This document shows, in pieces, positions 1 to 7,454 of a stretch of DNA of 20,887 nt (within the stretch, counting starts at the first letter, position 1; the number at the start of each line of letters is the position of its first letter). Below the pieces are notes generated by a model. That model searched no databases and had not been told where the DNA came from. It saw only the letters and a program-made list of their open reading frames with translations. The position numbers and the translations under genes were made by a program. Source of the DNA: Christensenella sp. UBA3798 (GTDB taxonomy: Bacteria; Bacillota; Clostridia; Christensenellales; CAG-1252); the NCBI GenBank assembly GCA_002368735.1, contig DFEQ01000039.1, forward strand, positions 1 to 20,887. The letters run 5' to 3'.

Positions 1-2
1 TC

Positions 3-335
3 CGCTATGAGCTCAACGATCCGAGGATCCACGGGATGTTGACCGTGCTCGAAGTGAAGATCAGCGACGACCTTTCGCACGCTCGTGTCTACGTCAGTTA
101 TTTCGGCGACCCCTCGCTGAAAGAGGAGACTTTTGACGCCTTGAATAGTTGCACGGGTCATATGCGTAACCTTTTGAAACAAAAGGTAAAGATGCGTACC
201 GTTCCTTACCTCCGCATCATTCCCGATGACTCCATCGAGCAGGCAAAGCAAATCACCGACCTCATCGAAGATGCAATGGAGAAGACGCACCAAACGGAGA
301 AGAACTACACCGGAGATGACAATGGAGATAAATGA
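3..335 (+). CDS. rbfA: Ribosome-binding factor A, 5' truncated
   Basis: RbfA is a small KH-fold protein that binds the 30S subunit and helps mature the 5' end of 16S rRNA, especially in the cold. The frame is open from base 3, so the true start lies upstream of the window; about 110 residues are visible and roughly 10 are probably missing. The visible N-terminus carries the family signature (NDPRIHGMLTVLEVKISDDL followed by a HARVYVS stretch). An internal ATG at 36 lies in the middle of this conserved block and is not the start. The gene overlaps nrnA by 14 bases. In Bacillota it normally follows infB, which would be expected just upstream. Confident identification. Confidence 0.95.
   Translation, partial: RYELNDPRIHGMLTVLEVKISDDLSHARVYVSYFGDPSLKEETFDALNSCTGHMRNLLKQKVKMRTVPYLRIIPDDSIEQAKQITDLIEDAMEKTHQTEKNYTGDDNGDK
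312..315 (+). promoter_or_regulatory. Ribosome binding site deciding the nrnA start
   Basis: GGAG lies six bases before the ATG at 322, inside the end of rbfA. It supports ATG 322 over the in-frame upstream codon at 226, which would add 32 low-complexity residues deep inside rbfA. Confidence 0.7.
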
Positions 336-1278
336 CGTTATCAAATTGATAAAAAGTGCGAATACCATCGCGCTTTTTTCACATATCAATCCCGATTGCG
401 ATACCATCTGTTCCGCCCTCGCTCTTAAGGCTTTCTTGGTCAAGGGCGGGAAGGCTGTCTCGGCGTTTTGCGACGGCGATTTGAAGCGAGAAATGAACGA
501 CCTGTATTCCGCAGATAGCGTGAATGCCGACACTCCGAGCGCATCGTACGATTTGACTATCGCCATCGATTGCGCAGCTGAGGATAGACTCGGAAAGTAT
601 CGCACGCTCTTTAAAAAGGGCAGGCGCAACCTCTGTATCGACCATCACCTTCAAGACCGCAATTACGCCGCGTATAACTTTATCGACGCAAAAGCGGGCG
701 CAACGGCTGAACTCATCTATTTGATAATGAAAAACTGGGATGAGTCTCTTATCGATAAGGATATCGCCTCCCTCATCTATACCGCACTTGTGACGGATAC
801 GGGCAATTTTGCATACTCAAACGTGGGCGTTCGTACTATGAATATCGCTTCTGCGATGCTCTCTTACGGCATTCCGAATGCGGATATCTCCTTTGAGCAT
901 TTTCGCGCCGTTTCAAGGGATACCTTCCTTCTGAAAACGAGGGTTTTTTCCAAAACTCGCTTCTTTGAGGATAATAAGATAGCGGTCGTTTCCTTTATGC
1001 AGGAAGATTTTCAAGCAACCGGGACGACTGTTTCCAATTCCTCCAACTTGGTCAGCGATATCGCTAATATCGCAGGGGTCGAGATAGCGGTTTCTATCAC
1101 CGAGGTAAAACCGAATGCCTACAAGGTCAGCATTCGTACGCATAAGGACGCTGACGCCAATGCCATCGCTATGACCTTTGGAGGCGGTGGGCATAAGAAT
1201 GCCGCGGGATTTATGACTAACGGCTTTTACGGCAACGTACTGGACGACATCTTAAAGGCTTGCAAAGATAACCTATGA
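322..1278 (+). CDS. nrnA: DHH/DHHA1 phosphoesterase (nanoRNase / pAp or c-di-NMP phosphodiesterase)
   Basis: A cytoplasmic Mn-dependent phosphoesterase of the DHH-DHHA1 family. Relatives degrade 2-5 nt nanoRNAs, dephosphorylate pAp, or hydrolyse cyclic dinucleotides or their linear products; sequence alone does not separate these. The 318-residue length is typical. Visible metal-site motifs are H21-I-N-P-D25-C-D27, D83 (AIDCA), D107-H108-H109 and D159 (TDTGNF). The DHHA1 substrate-binding motif GGGGHKNAAGF starts at residue 287. Motif I has Cys where many relatives have Gly (PDCD instead of PDGD). The start at 322 is chosen by an SD and overlaps rbfA, so the two are probably co-transcribed. 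The stop overlaps the truB start (ATGA). Confidence 0.93.
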   Translation: MEINDVIKLIKSANTIALFSHINPDCDTICSALALKAFLVKGGKAVSAFCDGDLKREMNDLYSADSVNADTPSASYDLTIAIDCAAEDRLGKYRTLFKKGRRNLCIDHHLQDRNYAAYNFIDAKAGATAELIYLIMKNWDESLIDKDIASLIYTALVTDTGNFAYSNVGVRTMNIASAMLSYGIPNADISFEHFRAVSRDTFLLKTRVFSKTRFFEDNKIAVVSFMQEDFQATGTTVSNSSNLVSDIANIAGVEIAVSITEVKPNAYKVSIRTHKDADANAIAMTFGGGGHKNAAGFMTNGFYGNVLDDILKACKDNL

Positions 1279-2141
1279 ACGGGTTTTATAACGTCGTCAA
1301 GCCCATCGACTGGTCTTCGAGCGATTTGGTCATCAAAATACGAGGGATATTGCGGCACCACCTTGGTCAGAAGGTCAAGGTAGGGCATCTGGGCACCCTT
1401 GACCCTCTTGCGACGGGGGTTTTGGGCGTTGCCGTAGGCTCCGGGACTAAACTCTTTGATTTCTTTTTGTCAAAGCGCAAGACCTATATTGCCACTTGCT
1501 ATCTCGGCGTAACCACTTCGACGCTCGACCGTGGCGGGGAAGTGACGGGAAGAGCGGCAGTCCCCCCCATTTCGGATGAAGAAATACAGAAAGTTCTCTC
1601 ATCTTTTATAGGAACTACGGAGCAGATCCCTCCGATGTATAGCGCTAAGTCAATAGGCGGCGTACGCGCCTATAAACTCGCCCACAAAGGAGAAGAGGCT
1701 GAACTGAAGCCATGTAAGGTAACGATATACGATTGTAAACTGACAGAGCGCATATCAGATGTGGAATTTCGCTTTTGCGTACAGTGTTCGGGAGGAACGT
1801 ATATTCGCTCGCTATGCCGCGATATCGGAGCAAAGCTTTCCTTGCCCGCTTATATGTCATCGCTTGAGCGCACGATAAACGGAATGATGCATATTGAGGA
1901 CGCTACGACGATAGAGTCTATCGAAAAGGATATCACAAGCGGCTTCGTATCGCTCAAGGCGTTTGGACAAACGTTAAAAACGCTTGATTTTTCCGAACAA
2001 TTGAGGAAAAAGATAGACAACGGCGTTAAGCTCGAAACCGACGCGGAGGATGGCCTTTGCTCCGTATATATCGGTGGCGCGTTCTATGCTATTGGACAAG
2101 TTAAGAGCGGCACGTTGGAGATCGTGGCGAGGGAAAAATGA
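1275..2141 (+). CDS. truB: tRNA pseudouridine(55) synthase
   Basis: TruB converts U55 in the T-loop of tRNAs to pseudouridine. The 288-residue protein shows the catalytic motif GHLGTLDPLATGVL with nucleophile D43, the KRKTYIATCYLG strand, the IPPMYSAKSIGGVRAYKLA block and the CSGGTYIRSLCRDIG block, in the expected order. A short PUA-like C-terminal tail follows. The start codon overlaps the nrnA stop as ATGA, and no strong SD is visible, so translational coupling is likely. The stop in turn overlaps the ribF start as ATGA. The rbfA-nrnA-truB-ribF order is standard in Bacillota. Confidence 0.97.
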   Translation: MNGFYNVVKPIDWSSSDLVIKIRGILRHHLGQKVKVGHLGTLDPLATGVLGVAVGSGTKLFDFFLSKRKTYIATCYLGVTTSTLDRGGEVTGRAAVPPISDEEIQKVLSSFIGTTEQIPPMYSAKSIGGVRAYKLAHKGEEAELKPCKVTIYDCKLTERISDVEFRFCVQCSGGTYIRSLCRDIGAKLSLPAYMSSLERTINGMMHIEDATTIESIEKDITSGFVSLKAFGQTLKTLDFSEQLRKKIDNGVKLETDAEDGLCSVYIGGAFYAIGQVKSGTLEIVAREK

Positions 2142-3028
2142 GAGTAGTCGATTTGTCAAATGTAATCGGGGAAGATGCCGGAGTGATGGCTTTCGGTTTT
2201 TTTGACAGTATCCACGTAGGGCATCGTCAAGTAATCGCCGAAGCCGTCCGTTTGGCACATGACATCGGCACCGTTGCCTCCGTTTTTCTTTTTAAAAACA
2301 ATATCTATCCGTTGCTCGGCATGGCAAAATACCCGATATATACCTTTAATGAAAGGCTTGCTTTGATAGAGGCGCTTGGCGTAGACGTTGCCTATTACGT
2401 CGATGCCGATATAGCCTATCTTTCGATGTCGAAAGATGCGTTTTTATCGGAAATTTCCGCTAAACTTGATCTTAAAGGTTTCACCTGCGGCAAAGATTTT
2501 TCCTTCGGGAAAGGTGGATGCGGCGGTGTGGACGACCTTATCCGCGCTATCGGCGGCAGGTATGCCGTCCTCGACCTTAGGAAATCGGAGGGGGAAAAGG
2601 TCAGCTCGGAAAGGGTGCGCGCCGCTCTCCGCATCGGCGACCTGAAACATGTCAAGGAGTATCTCGGTAGAGATTTTTCCATCCTGCGCACGGTCGTTCG
2701 CGGCAGGAGTGTCGGCACGAAACTCGGGTTCCCGACCGTCAATACTCCTCTTTTGACTGTCCCCTTGCTTGAAGGCGTCTATTTTACCACGGTTACAGTA
2801 GATGGCGAAGTATACCGCGCGGTAACGAATGTCGGCAGTCATCCGACTTTTGAAGATATGAGTAGCAACATCGAGAGCTATATCCTCGATTTCCATCGCG
2901 ACGTATATAGGAAAGAGATCGAACTGACCTTTCTAACCTATCGTCGAGGGATAGAGAAGTTTACGAGCGCTGATGCGCTAAAAGAGAAAATCGCGCAAGA
3001 CGTGAATGAAAGGAGGCTTTATGATTAA
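2138..3028 (+). CDS. ribF: Bifunctional riboflavin kinase / FAD synthetase
   Basis: This two-domain enzyme phosphorylates riboflavin to FMN and adenylylates FMN to FAD. The N-terminal nucleotidyltransferase domain has GFFDSIHVGHRQVI (residues 20-33), where most relatives have GxFDGxHxGH, then a GKDFSFGKGG block and the SSERVRAAL motif. The C-terminal kinase domain has RGRSVGTKLGFPTVNT, NVGSHPTFE and ESYILDF. At 296 residues it is near the usual 300-315. It starts in an ATGA overlap with truB, helped by GAGGG at 2129-2133. Its 3' end contains the SD for the next gene, and the two overlap by eight bases. Confidence 0.96.
   Translation: MRVVDLSNVIGEDAGVMAFGFFDSIHVGHRQVIAEAVRLAHDIGTVASVFLFKNNIYPLLGMAKYPIYTFNERLALIEALGVDVAYYVDADIAYLSMSKDAFLSEISAKLDLKGFTCGKDFSFGKGGCGGVDDLIRAIGGRYAVLDLRKSEGEKVSSERVRAALRIGDLKHVKEYLGRDFSILRTVVRGRSVGTKLGFPTVNTPLLTVPLLEGVYFTTVTVDGEVYRAVTNVGSHPTFEDMSSNIESYILDFHRDVYRKEIELTFLTYRRGIEKFTSADALKEKIAQDVNERRLYD
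3011..3016 (+). promoter_or_regulatory. Shine-Dalgarno site for the Nfo-like gene
   Basis: AGGAGG lies four bases before ATG 3021 and inside the last codons of ribF. It favours ATG 3021 over ATG 3006, which precedes the SD and would encode five extra residues from the SD itself. Confidence 0.8.
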
Positions 3029-3878
3029 GTTCGGACCATCGGGTACAGACGAAGCTTTTGCCGCAGCAGGGTACACACACACCACAGAGGTCCCCGAGTT
3101 TATCTGTGAAAACGGACTTGATATCTTTGAGTATTCCTTTGGGCGCGGCGTACGTATCTCGGAGGAAACGGCGGATAAGATCGGGCTCGCCTTCCGTGAA
3201 AAAGGGGTAGGGATATCCGTTCACGCCCCGTATTATATCAACTTTGCCGGTGAAGATCCCGAAAAGTTGCGCGCTTCCTTCGACCACCTATTTGCCTCGC
3301 TCGACGCCGTACGGCATTTTGGCGGCGATCGCGCCGTATTCCACCCCGGTTCTCCCTTAAAATCTGATAGAAAGGATGCGATGAAGCGACTTCTCGCCGC
3401 TATGGAGCGCTTTATGGTGGAGTTTTATGACAGAGGCTATGAGGATAGATACGTCTGCGCCGAAACGATGGGAAAGATAAATCAGCTCGGCGACCTTGAT
3501 GAGATAATCGACATCGTCAATCTTGCCGACAATATCCTCCCTTGCATCGATTTCGGACACTTGAACGCGCGTACCTATGGTAGCTTGAAAAGTAAGGATG
3601 ATTACAGGAAAGTCCTCGATACCTTAATAGACGGCGTCGGCGCGGAAAAGGTCAAAAAGATGCACGTCCATTTCTCTAAAATCGAGTACGGAAAGGGTGG
3701 CGAGATAAGGCATCTTACCTTTGCGGATGATACTTACGGGCCCGAGTTTGAGCCACTTGCCGAGCTTCTTGTCGAATATCGCTTGGAGCCTTGGATATTA
3801 TCCGAATCGGCGGGAACGCAGTCTATCGATGCAAAAACCATGAAAAATCTCTATTTTAAGCATTGTAATGATAAATAA
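3021..3878 (+). CDS. Endonuclease IV-like TIM-barrel protein (AP endonuclease family 2)
   Basis: A 285-residue TIM-barrel protein related to endonuclease IV (Nfo), which cleaves DNA at abasic sites using three Zn ions. Candidate ligands by motif comparison are H68 (VHAPYY), H108 (VFHPGS), E148 (CAETMG), D177 and H180 (CIDFGHLNAR), H215 (KMHVHFSK), H231 (EIRHLTF) and E262 (ILSESAG). The usual DRH triplet reads IRH (229-231), so one expected Zn3 Asp ligand is missing unless E228 replaces it. This GGEIRHLTF...YGPEFEPL form is, to my recollection, a Clostridia subfamily usually annotated only as endonuclease IV or TIM barrel. It sits last in the rbfA-ribF operon, overlapping ribF. DNA repair is a reasonable guess; a sugar isomerase-type role is not excluded. 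Confidence 0.8.
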   Translation: MIKFGPSGTDEAFAAAGYTHTTEVPEFICENGLDIFEYSFGRGVRISEETADKIGLAFREKGVGISVHAPYYINFAGEDPEKLRASFDHLFASLDAVRHFGGDRAVFHPGSPLKSDRKDAMKRLLAAMERFMVEFYDRGYEDRYVCAETMGKINQLGDLDEIIDIVNLADNILPCIDFGHLNARTYGSLKSKDDYRKVLDTLIDGVGAEKVKKMHVHFSKIEYGKGGEIRHLTFADDTYGPEFEPLAELLVEYRLEPWILSESAGTQSIDAKTMKNLYFKHCNDK

Positions 3879-3881
3879 ATC

Positions 3882-3911
3882 TTTACAATAACCGAGATTT
3901 TCGTTTATAAT
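3882..3911 (+). promoter_or_regulatory. Promoter of pepP-efp, predicted leaderless start
   Basis: A TTTACA -35 (3882-3887), an 18-base spacer and a perfect TATAAT -10 (3906-3911) lie in the 39-base gap after the Nfo-like gene. Only six bases (TACAGT) separate the -10 from ATG 3918. Transcription should therefore begin at about the A of the start codon. No SD is present. Confidence 0.8.
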
Positions 3912-3917
3912 TACAGT

Positions 3918-4961
3918 ATGGGATATCTTTCATTCCTTCGCGATTGTGACGTAGCGATCATCACCTCTCCGGCTGCCTTGTTCTACCTGAGCGGTTTCGA
4001 CCAGCCCGACGCCACCATCGTCGTCACCGAGAGCGACGCATATTACATCACTTCCTCGCTGTATGAGATAGCGGTCAAGACGGCGGTTCGCCCCGAATTC
4101 ACGATAAAAGTGATGACGAGGAAGGAGCAAGCGGACTTTCTTCGCCTTGCAGTTTCCAACGCGACAAAGGTCGGATTGGAATTTGACGATATGACGCTTT
4201 CGCGGTTTCGGGCGATAATTTCGGAGGATAAGGATGTCGTGGATATCTCCCCCCTCCTTGCGTCCATGCGCTTGACGAAGAGCCCTGCGGAAATAGCTCT
4301 CATCAAAGAGGCGGAAGCCATCGTTGACAGAGCCTTTGCCGCGGTCACGCCCCTTCTGAAGGTCGGCGTCACTGAGCGCTATATCAAGGAAGAACTGCGC
4401 CGCGCGATGTTTCGATCCGGTGCGGAAGACGTCGCTTTTGATACTATCGTCGCTTTCGGCGAAAATGCCGCTATGCCGCATGCCGTATCGTCCGATCGAG
4501 CCTTGCGCGCAGGAGACTGTGTCCTAATGGATTTTGGCGCAAAGTATAGGGGCTATATGTCCGATTTTACCAGGACACTGTTCTGCGGTAATCCGACGAC
4601 AAAGTTCCTGGAAGCCTACGACGTAGTGTTGAAAGCACAACTTGCCGCTATCGACTATATTGAAAAGGGCGGTAGGAGCGCAAAAGAAGCGGACAGGATC
4701 GCACGTGAAGTTGTTGATAGCAGCGACTTTCGAGGTAAATTCACGCATACCTTGGGGCATGGGGTCGGCATACAGATCCACGAAGCGCCGTCGCTCTCGA
4801 CTGTTTCCGACGACGTCCTTGCGGACGGGTGCGTGTTCACGGTGGAGCCGGGCGTATATCTCGAAGGGGAGTTCGGCATCAGGATAGAAAGCCTGTGCGT
4901 GATAGAAAACGGTAAACTAACGGTCATTGACCGTTCGGATAAACAAATTATTACAGTTTAG
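3918..4961 (+). CDS. pepP: Xaa-Pro aminopeptidase / M24 metallopeptidase
   Basis: A cytoplasmic dinuclear metallopeptidase that removes the N-terminal residue before proline. Residues 1-125 form the creatinase-like N-terminal domain and 126-347 the pita-bread catalytic domain. The five expected metal ligands are visible: D205 (VLMDFGAKY), D216 (MSDFTRT), H281 (THTLGHGVG), E310 (FTVEPGVY) and E324 (GIRIES). H187 (MPHAV) and H288 (IQIHEAPS) fit the accessory histidines. The length (347) matches the short Bacillota type. It has its own promoter, no SD, and probably begins translation on a leaderless transcript. It is followed directly by efp, a common pairing. The symbol is by family; pepQ-type specificity cannot be excluded. 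Confidence 0.92.
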   Translation: MGYLSFLRDCDVAIITSPAALFYLSGFDQPDATIVVTESDAYYITSSLYEIAVKTAVRPEFTIKVMTRKEQADFLRLAVSNATKVGLEFDDMTLSRFRAIISEDKDVVDISPLLASMRLTKSPAEIALIKEAEAIVDRAFAAVTPLLKVGVTERYIKEELRRAMFRSGAEDVAFDTIVAFGENAAMPHAVSSDRALRAGDCVLMDFGAKYRGYMSDFTRTLFCGNPTTKFLEAYDVVLKAQLAAIDYIEKGGRSAKEADRIAREVVDSSDFRGKFTHTLGHGVGIQIHEAPSLSTVSDDVLADGCVFTVEPGVYLEGEFGIRIESLCVIENGKLTVIDRSDKQIITV

Positions 4962-4965
4962 GAGG
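4960..4965 (+). promoter_or_regulatory. Shine-Dalgarno site for efp
   Basis: AGGAGG overlaps the pepP stop codon (TAG 4959-4961) and lies five bases before the efp ATG. A strong, consensus site fits efp being a highly expressed downstream gene in the operon. Confidence 0.85.
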
Positions 4966-4970
4966 ATACT

Positions 4971-5537
4971 ATGGGTTCTACAGTTATGGCGGGTGATTTC
5001 AGAAAAGGCGTCACCTTTGAGATGGAAGGGAAGGTTTATACGATCGTAGACTTTATGCACGTTAAGCCGGGCAAGGGTTCTGCTTTCGTTCGTACGAAGA
5101 TCCGCGACGTCATTTCGGGCGGCGTCATCGAGCGTACCTTCAACCCCACGGATAAATTCGACGCGGCGCATATCGAGCGCAAGACGATGGAGTATCTTTA
5201 CACTGACGGCGAGCTCTATTACTTCATGGACGTCGAGACCTATGAGCAGCTTCCTTTGAATTTCGAGCAGGTCGAAGACGCTTTGAACTTTATCAAAGAG
5301 AATTCGCAGGTCACCGTGTCTTTCTACAAGGACAAGGCGTTCTCCGTTGAGCCGCCTAACTTCGTCGAGCTCTTGATAACCATCTGCGAGCCGGGCGTCA
5401 GGGGCGATACCGCACAGGCGGGTACAAAGCCAGCTACCCTCGAGACGGGTTACAAGATCCAGGTGCCGATGTTCGTCAACGAAGGCGACGTCATCCGCGT
5501 GGATACTCGTACCGGAACGTATATGTCTCGCGTATAA
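4971..5537 (+). CDS. efp: Translation elongation factor P
   Basis: EF-P binds between the P and E sites of the ribosome and rescues stalls at consecutive prolines. The 188-residue length and three-domain pattern are normal. The loop that reaches the peptidyl-transferase centre is HVKPGKGSAF, with K35 as the residue expected to be modified in some lineages; the flanking prolines resemble the PGKG form. Later blocks KTMEYLYTDGELYYFMD and the C-terminal VNEGDVIRVDTRTGTYMSRV are family-typical. The start has a strong SD. It ends the pepP-efp unit and is followed by a hairpin terminator. Confidence 0.98.
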   Translation: MGSTVMAGDFRKGVTFEMEGKVYTIVDFMHVKPGKGSAFVRTKIRDVISGGVIERTFNPTDKFDAAHIERKTMEYLYTDGELYYFMDVETYEQLPLNFEQVEDALNFIKENSQVTVSFYKDKAFSVEPPNFVELLITICEPGVRGDTAQAGTKPATLETGYKIQVPMFVNEGDVIRVDTRTGTYMSRV

Positions 5538-5556
5538 TGATCCTTATCTGTTGAAT

Positions 5557-5587
5557 AAGTGCCTCTTTTTGAGGCACTTTTCTTTTG
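5557..5587 (+). terminator. Rho-independent terminator after efp
   Basis: A perfect 9-bp stem AAGTGCCTC / GAGGCACTT (5557-5565 and 5571-5579) with a TTTTT loop is followed by a T-rich tail (TTCTTTT). It lies 20 bases after the efp stop. Confidence 0.92.
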
Positions 5588-5599
5588 TCTGTATAAAAT

Positions 5600-5640
5600 A
5601 AAAAAGCTCAAACGCAGCTTGTTGCGCTTGAGCTTTTTTA
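5600..5640. terminator. Bidirectional terminator between efp and nptA
   Basis: A long stem, AAAAAAGCTCAAACGCA against TGCGCTTGAGCTTTTTT with one mismatch and a GCTTGT loop, carries T-runs on both strands. It lies 13 bases beyond the nptA stop on the minus strand and is a second stop for efp transcripts on the plus strand. Confidence 0.9.
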
Positions 5641-5652
5641 TGGGTATTTGTT

Positions 5653-7347
5653 TTATTTGATCACTACGCCATCCGTTTGTACAACGATGCCCTGGGTATA
5701 TTCCTTAATGGACTTCGCCACGTTGAATAGGTGGTCGGCGATACGCTCTAAGTCGTTTAAGAGTGAGAGGAAGACCGCGCCGTTTTCTACCGAGCACTCA
5801 TTTCTCTCCAAGCGCTCGATGTGCGCCGCGGAGAGCTTATCCTTCATGGCGTCCACGTCTTCTTCGTATATTTCCGCCTGCATCAGGGCATTGAGGTCTT
5901 GACCGTTAAATGCCTGTATCGCGGACAGATATAGCTTGGTGATGCAGTCGAACATCTCCTTGAGCTCCTCAACGGCGCTGGGGGAGAACTTGCTGTCGTC
6001 GTCCTTGAGCCTTTGGGTGTATTCCATGATGTTCTCCGCATAGTCACCGATTCGCTCAAGGTCGGTTATGACGTGGTAGTAGGTGGCGATGACTTGTTCG
6101 TCCTCGTCCGAAATGCTGGTGGTGGAGAGCTTGACGAGATACTTCGCTATCTCCTTATTGAGGAAGTCTATCTTGGTCTCTCTCTTTTCAAAGTCCGCTT
6201 TGGCGCTTAGGTCCACGTTGATGATGCTGTCGATGGAGAGGGCGAAGTTTTTATATGCGCGCTCCGCCATATAAGCTATCTCACGTTTGCATTCGCCAAC
6301 GGCGATGGAGGAGGTCGCGAGAAACCTCTCGTCGATATAGTGGAGGCGAAGTTGGTCGTCCTCGTTCTTGGACTTTTTTTCGGGTACGAGCTTGGTGACG
6401 AATTTTACGAAGGGGGTCAAGAAGGGGAGCAGTATCGCCGTGGTAACGAGATTGAATATCGCGTGGAAGATGGCGATGCTGTACGCTATCTTGGATACGT
6501 CGTCTCCGAAAAGCACGCTATTGATGAGCCAAGTGCGCAGGGGGGTGATGAAGAGAAGTGAGAAGAAGATGATGGTGCCGATGAGGTTGAACATCAGGTG
6601 ATACACCGCCGCACGAACGCTGTTGGTATTGGCTCCGATAGAGGCGATCAGCGATGTTGCACAGGTGCCTAGGTTCATGCCGAGAACGACGTATATTGCG
6701 CTCTCGAGCCCGATGAGCCCGCTCGTGGATAAGACTATCAAGATGGCGGTCATCGTGGTTGAGCTCTGCATGATCGCGGTAAGCACGGCACCGAGGAGGA
6801 GCAGGAGGAAAGGATTTTTGATCTGCCAGAAGAGATCTCTGATCTGCGGCGCTGTGTCGATGATCTTGCGCATGGAGACGTTCATCACGTTCATACCGAC
6901 GAACAATAAACCAAAGCCGATAAGGATATAGGCGATGACCTTGACGAGGGTCTTTTTAGAAATAAGGAGTAAGGCTATCCCGATAAATGCAAGGGCGGCA
7001 AACAGCTCCGTAATGGGGAGCGACTGCAACGAGAGCATTAGTCCCGTCACCGTCGTACCGATATTCGCACCCATGATGATGGACGCCGCTTGAAACAAGG
7101 TTAGGATGCCGGAATTGACCAAACCGACCACCATGACCGTCGTCGCCGCGGAGCTATGGATGACGGCGGTGACCGTCCCGCCGATCAATATTCCTTTGAA
7201 TCGATTGGAGGTTAGTTTCGAGAGTGCAACGCGAAGTTTTTTACCCGACGCTTTGGTCAGGTTTTCGCTGAGTACCTGCATGCCGAACATCATAGCACCG
7301 AGTCCGGCGAGTAATAGTAAAACGCTTTTTGCTATATCCCATCCCAT
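5653..7347 (-). CDS. nptA: Na/phosphate cotransporter with C-terminal PhoU-like domain
   Basis: An inner-membrane Na+/Pi cotransporter of the NptA/PNaS (SLC34-like) family, 564 residues. Residues 1-320 are strongly hydrophobic and contain the inverted-repeat core: GGTVTAVIHSSAATTVMVVG (57-76) and AVLTAIMQSSTTMTAILIV (187-205), with MGANIGTT (92-99) and LGMNLGTCATS (222-232). In the first repeat the usual QSS is HSS (H64). Residues 350-555 are a PhoU-like helical bundle with two DLERI(G/A)D motifs; such tails are thought to gate or sense phosphate transport. The gene is monocistronic, convergent with efp and divergent from polA. It has a perfect consensus promoter and no SD. Confidence 0.93.
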   Translation of the reverse strand: MGWDIAKSVLLLLAGLGAMMFGMQVLSENLTKASGKKLRVALSKLTSNRFKGILIGGTVTAVIHSSAATTVMVVGLVNSGILTLFQAASIIMGANIGTTVTGLMLSLQSLPITELFAALAFIGIALLLISKKTLVKVIAYILIGFGLLFVGMNVMNVSMRKIIDTAPQIRDLFWQIKNPFLLLLLGAVLTAIMQSSTTMTAILIVLSTSGLIGLESAIYVVLGMNLGTCATSLIASIGANTNSVRAAVYHLMFNLIGTIIFFSLLFITPLRTWLINSVLFGDDVSKIAYSIAIFHAIFNLVTTAILLPFLTPFVKFVTKLVPEKKSKNEDDQLRLHYIDERFLATSSIAVGECKREIAYMAERAYKNFALSIDSIINVDLSAKADFEKRETKIDFLNKEIAKYLVKLSTTSISDEDEQVIATYYHVITDLERIGDYAENIMEYTQRLKDDDSKFSPSAVEELKEMFDCITKLYLSAIQAFNGQDLNALMQAEIYEEDVDAMKDKLSAAHIERLERNECSVENGAVFLSLLNDLERIADHLFNVAKSIKEYTQGIVVQTDGVVIK

Positions 7348-7355
7348 ATATACAA

Positions 7356-7384
7356 ATTATAAATAATACTTTTTGACCTGTCAA
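7356..7384 (-). promoter_or_regulatory. Consensus promoter of nptA with overlapping palindrome
   Basis: On the minus strand TTGACA (7384-7379), exactly 17 bases, then TATAAT (7361-7356) is a perfect vegetative sigma promoter. Only eight bases separate the -10 from the ATG, so the leader should be absent or 1-2 bases. The -35 lies within a 14-bp palindrome, TTTGACCTGTCAAA (7372-7385), a possible operator. Confidence 0.85.
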
Positions 7385-7419
7385 ATTATATGATAAAAAA
7401 AGATAAATAAATAAAGTTA

Positions 7420-7448
7420 TTGTTTGATACAAATAAATAGGATATAAT
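7420..7448 (+). promoter_or_regulatory. Promoter of polA, predicted leaderless start
   Basis: TTGTTT (7420-7425), a 17-base spacer and TATAAT (7443-7448) precede ATG 7455 by six bases (GGAAGT). The GGAAG just before the ATG is only one base away, too close to act as an SD. The 107-base gap between nptA and polA otherwise holds the divergent nptA promoter and AT-rich sequence. Confidence 0.78.
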
Positions 7449-7454
7449 GGAAGT

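Noticed and set aside
226..321. N-terminal extension of nrnA from the ATG at 226
   Set aside because: The extra 32 residues are low-complexity and encoded within rbfA. ATG 322 has an SD and matches family length.
2444..2896. 150-residue minus-strand open frame opposite ribF
   Set aside because: Antisense to the conserved flavokinase region; no family features or ribosome binding site.
3930..4481. 183-residue minus-strand open frame opposite pepP
   Set aside because: Charged, motif-free translation antisense to a well-supported gene.
4960..4970. Frameshift or split between pepP and efp
   Set aside because: The adjacency reflects an SD overlapping the pepP stop; both genes are full length.
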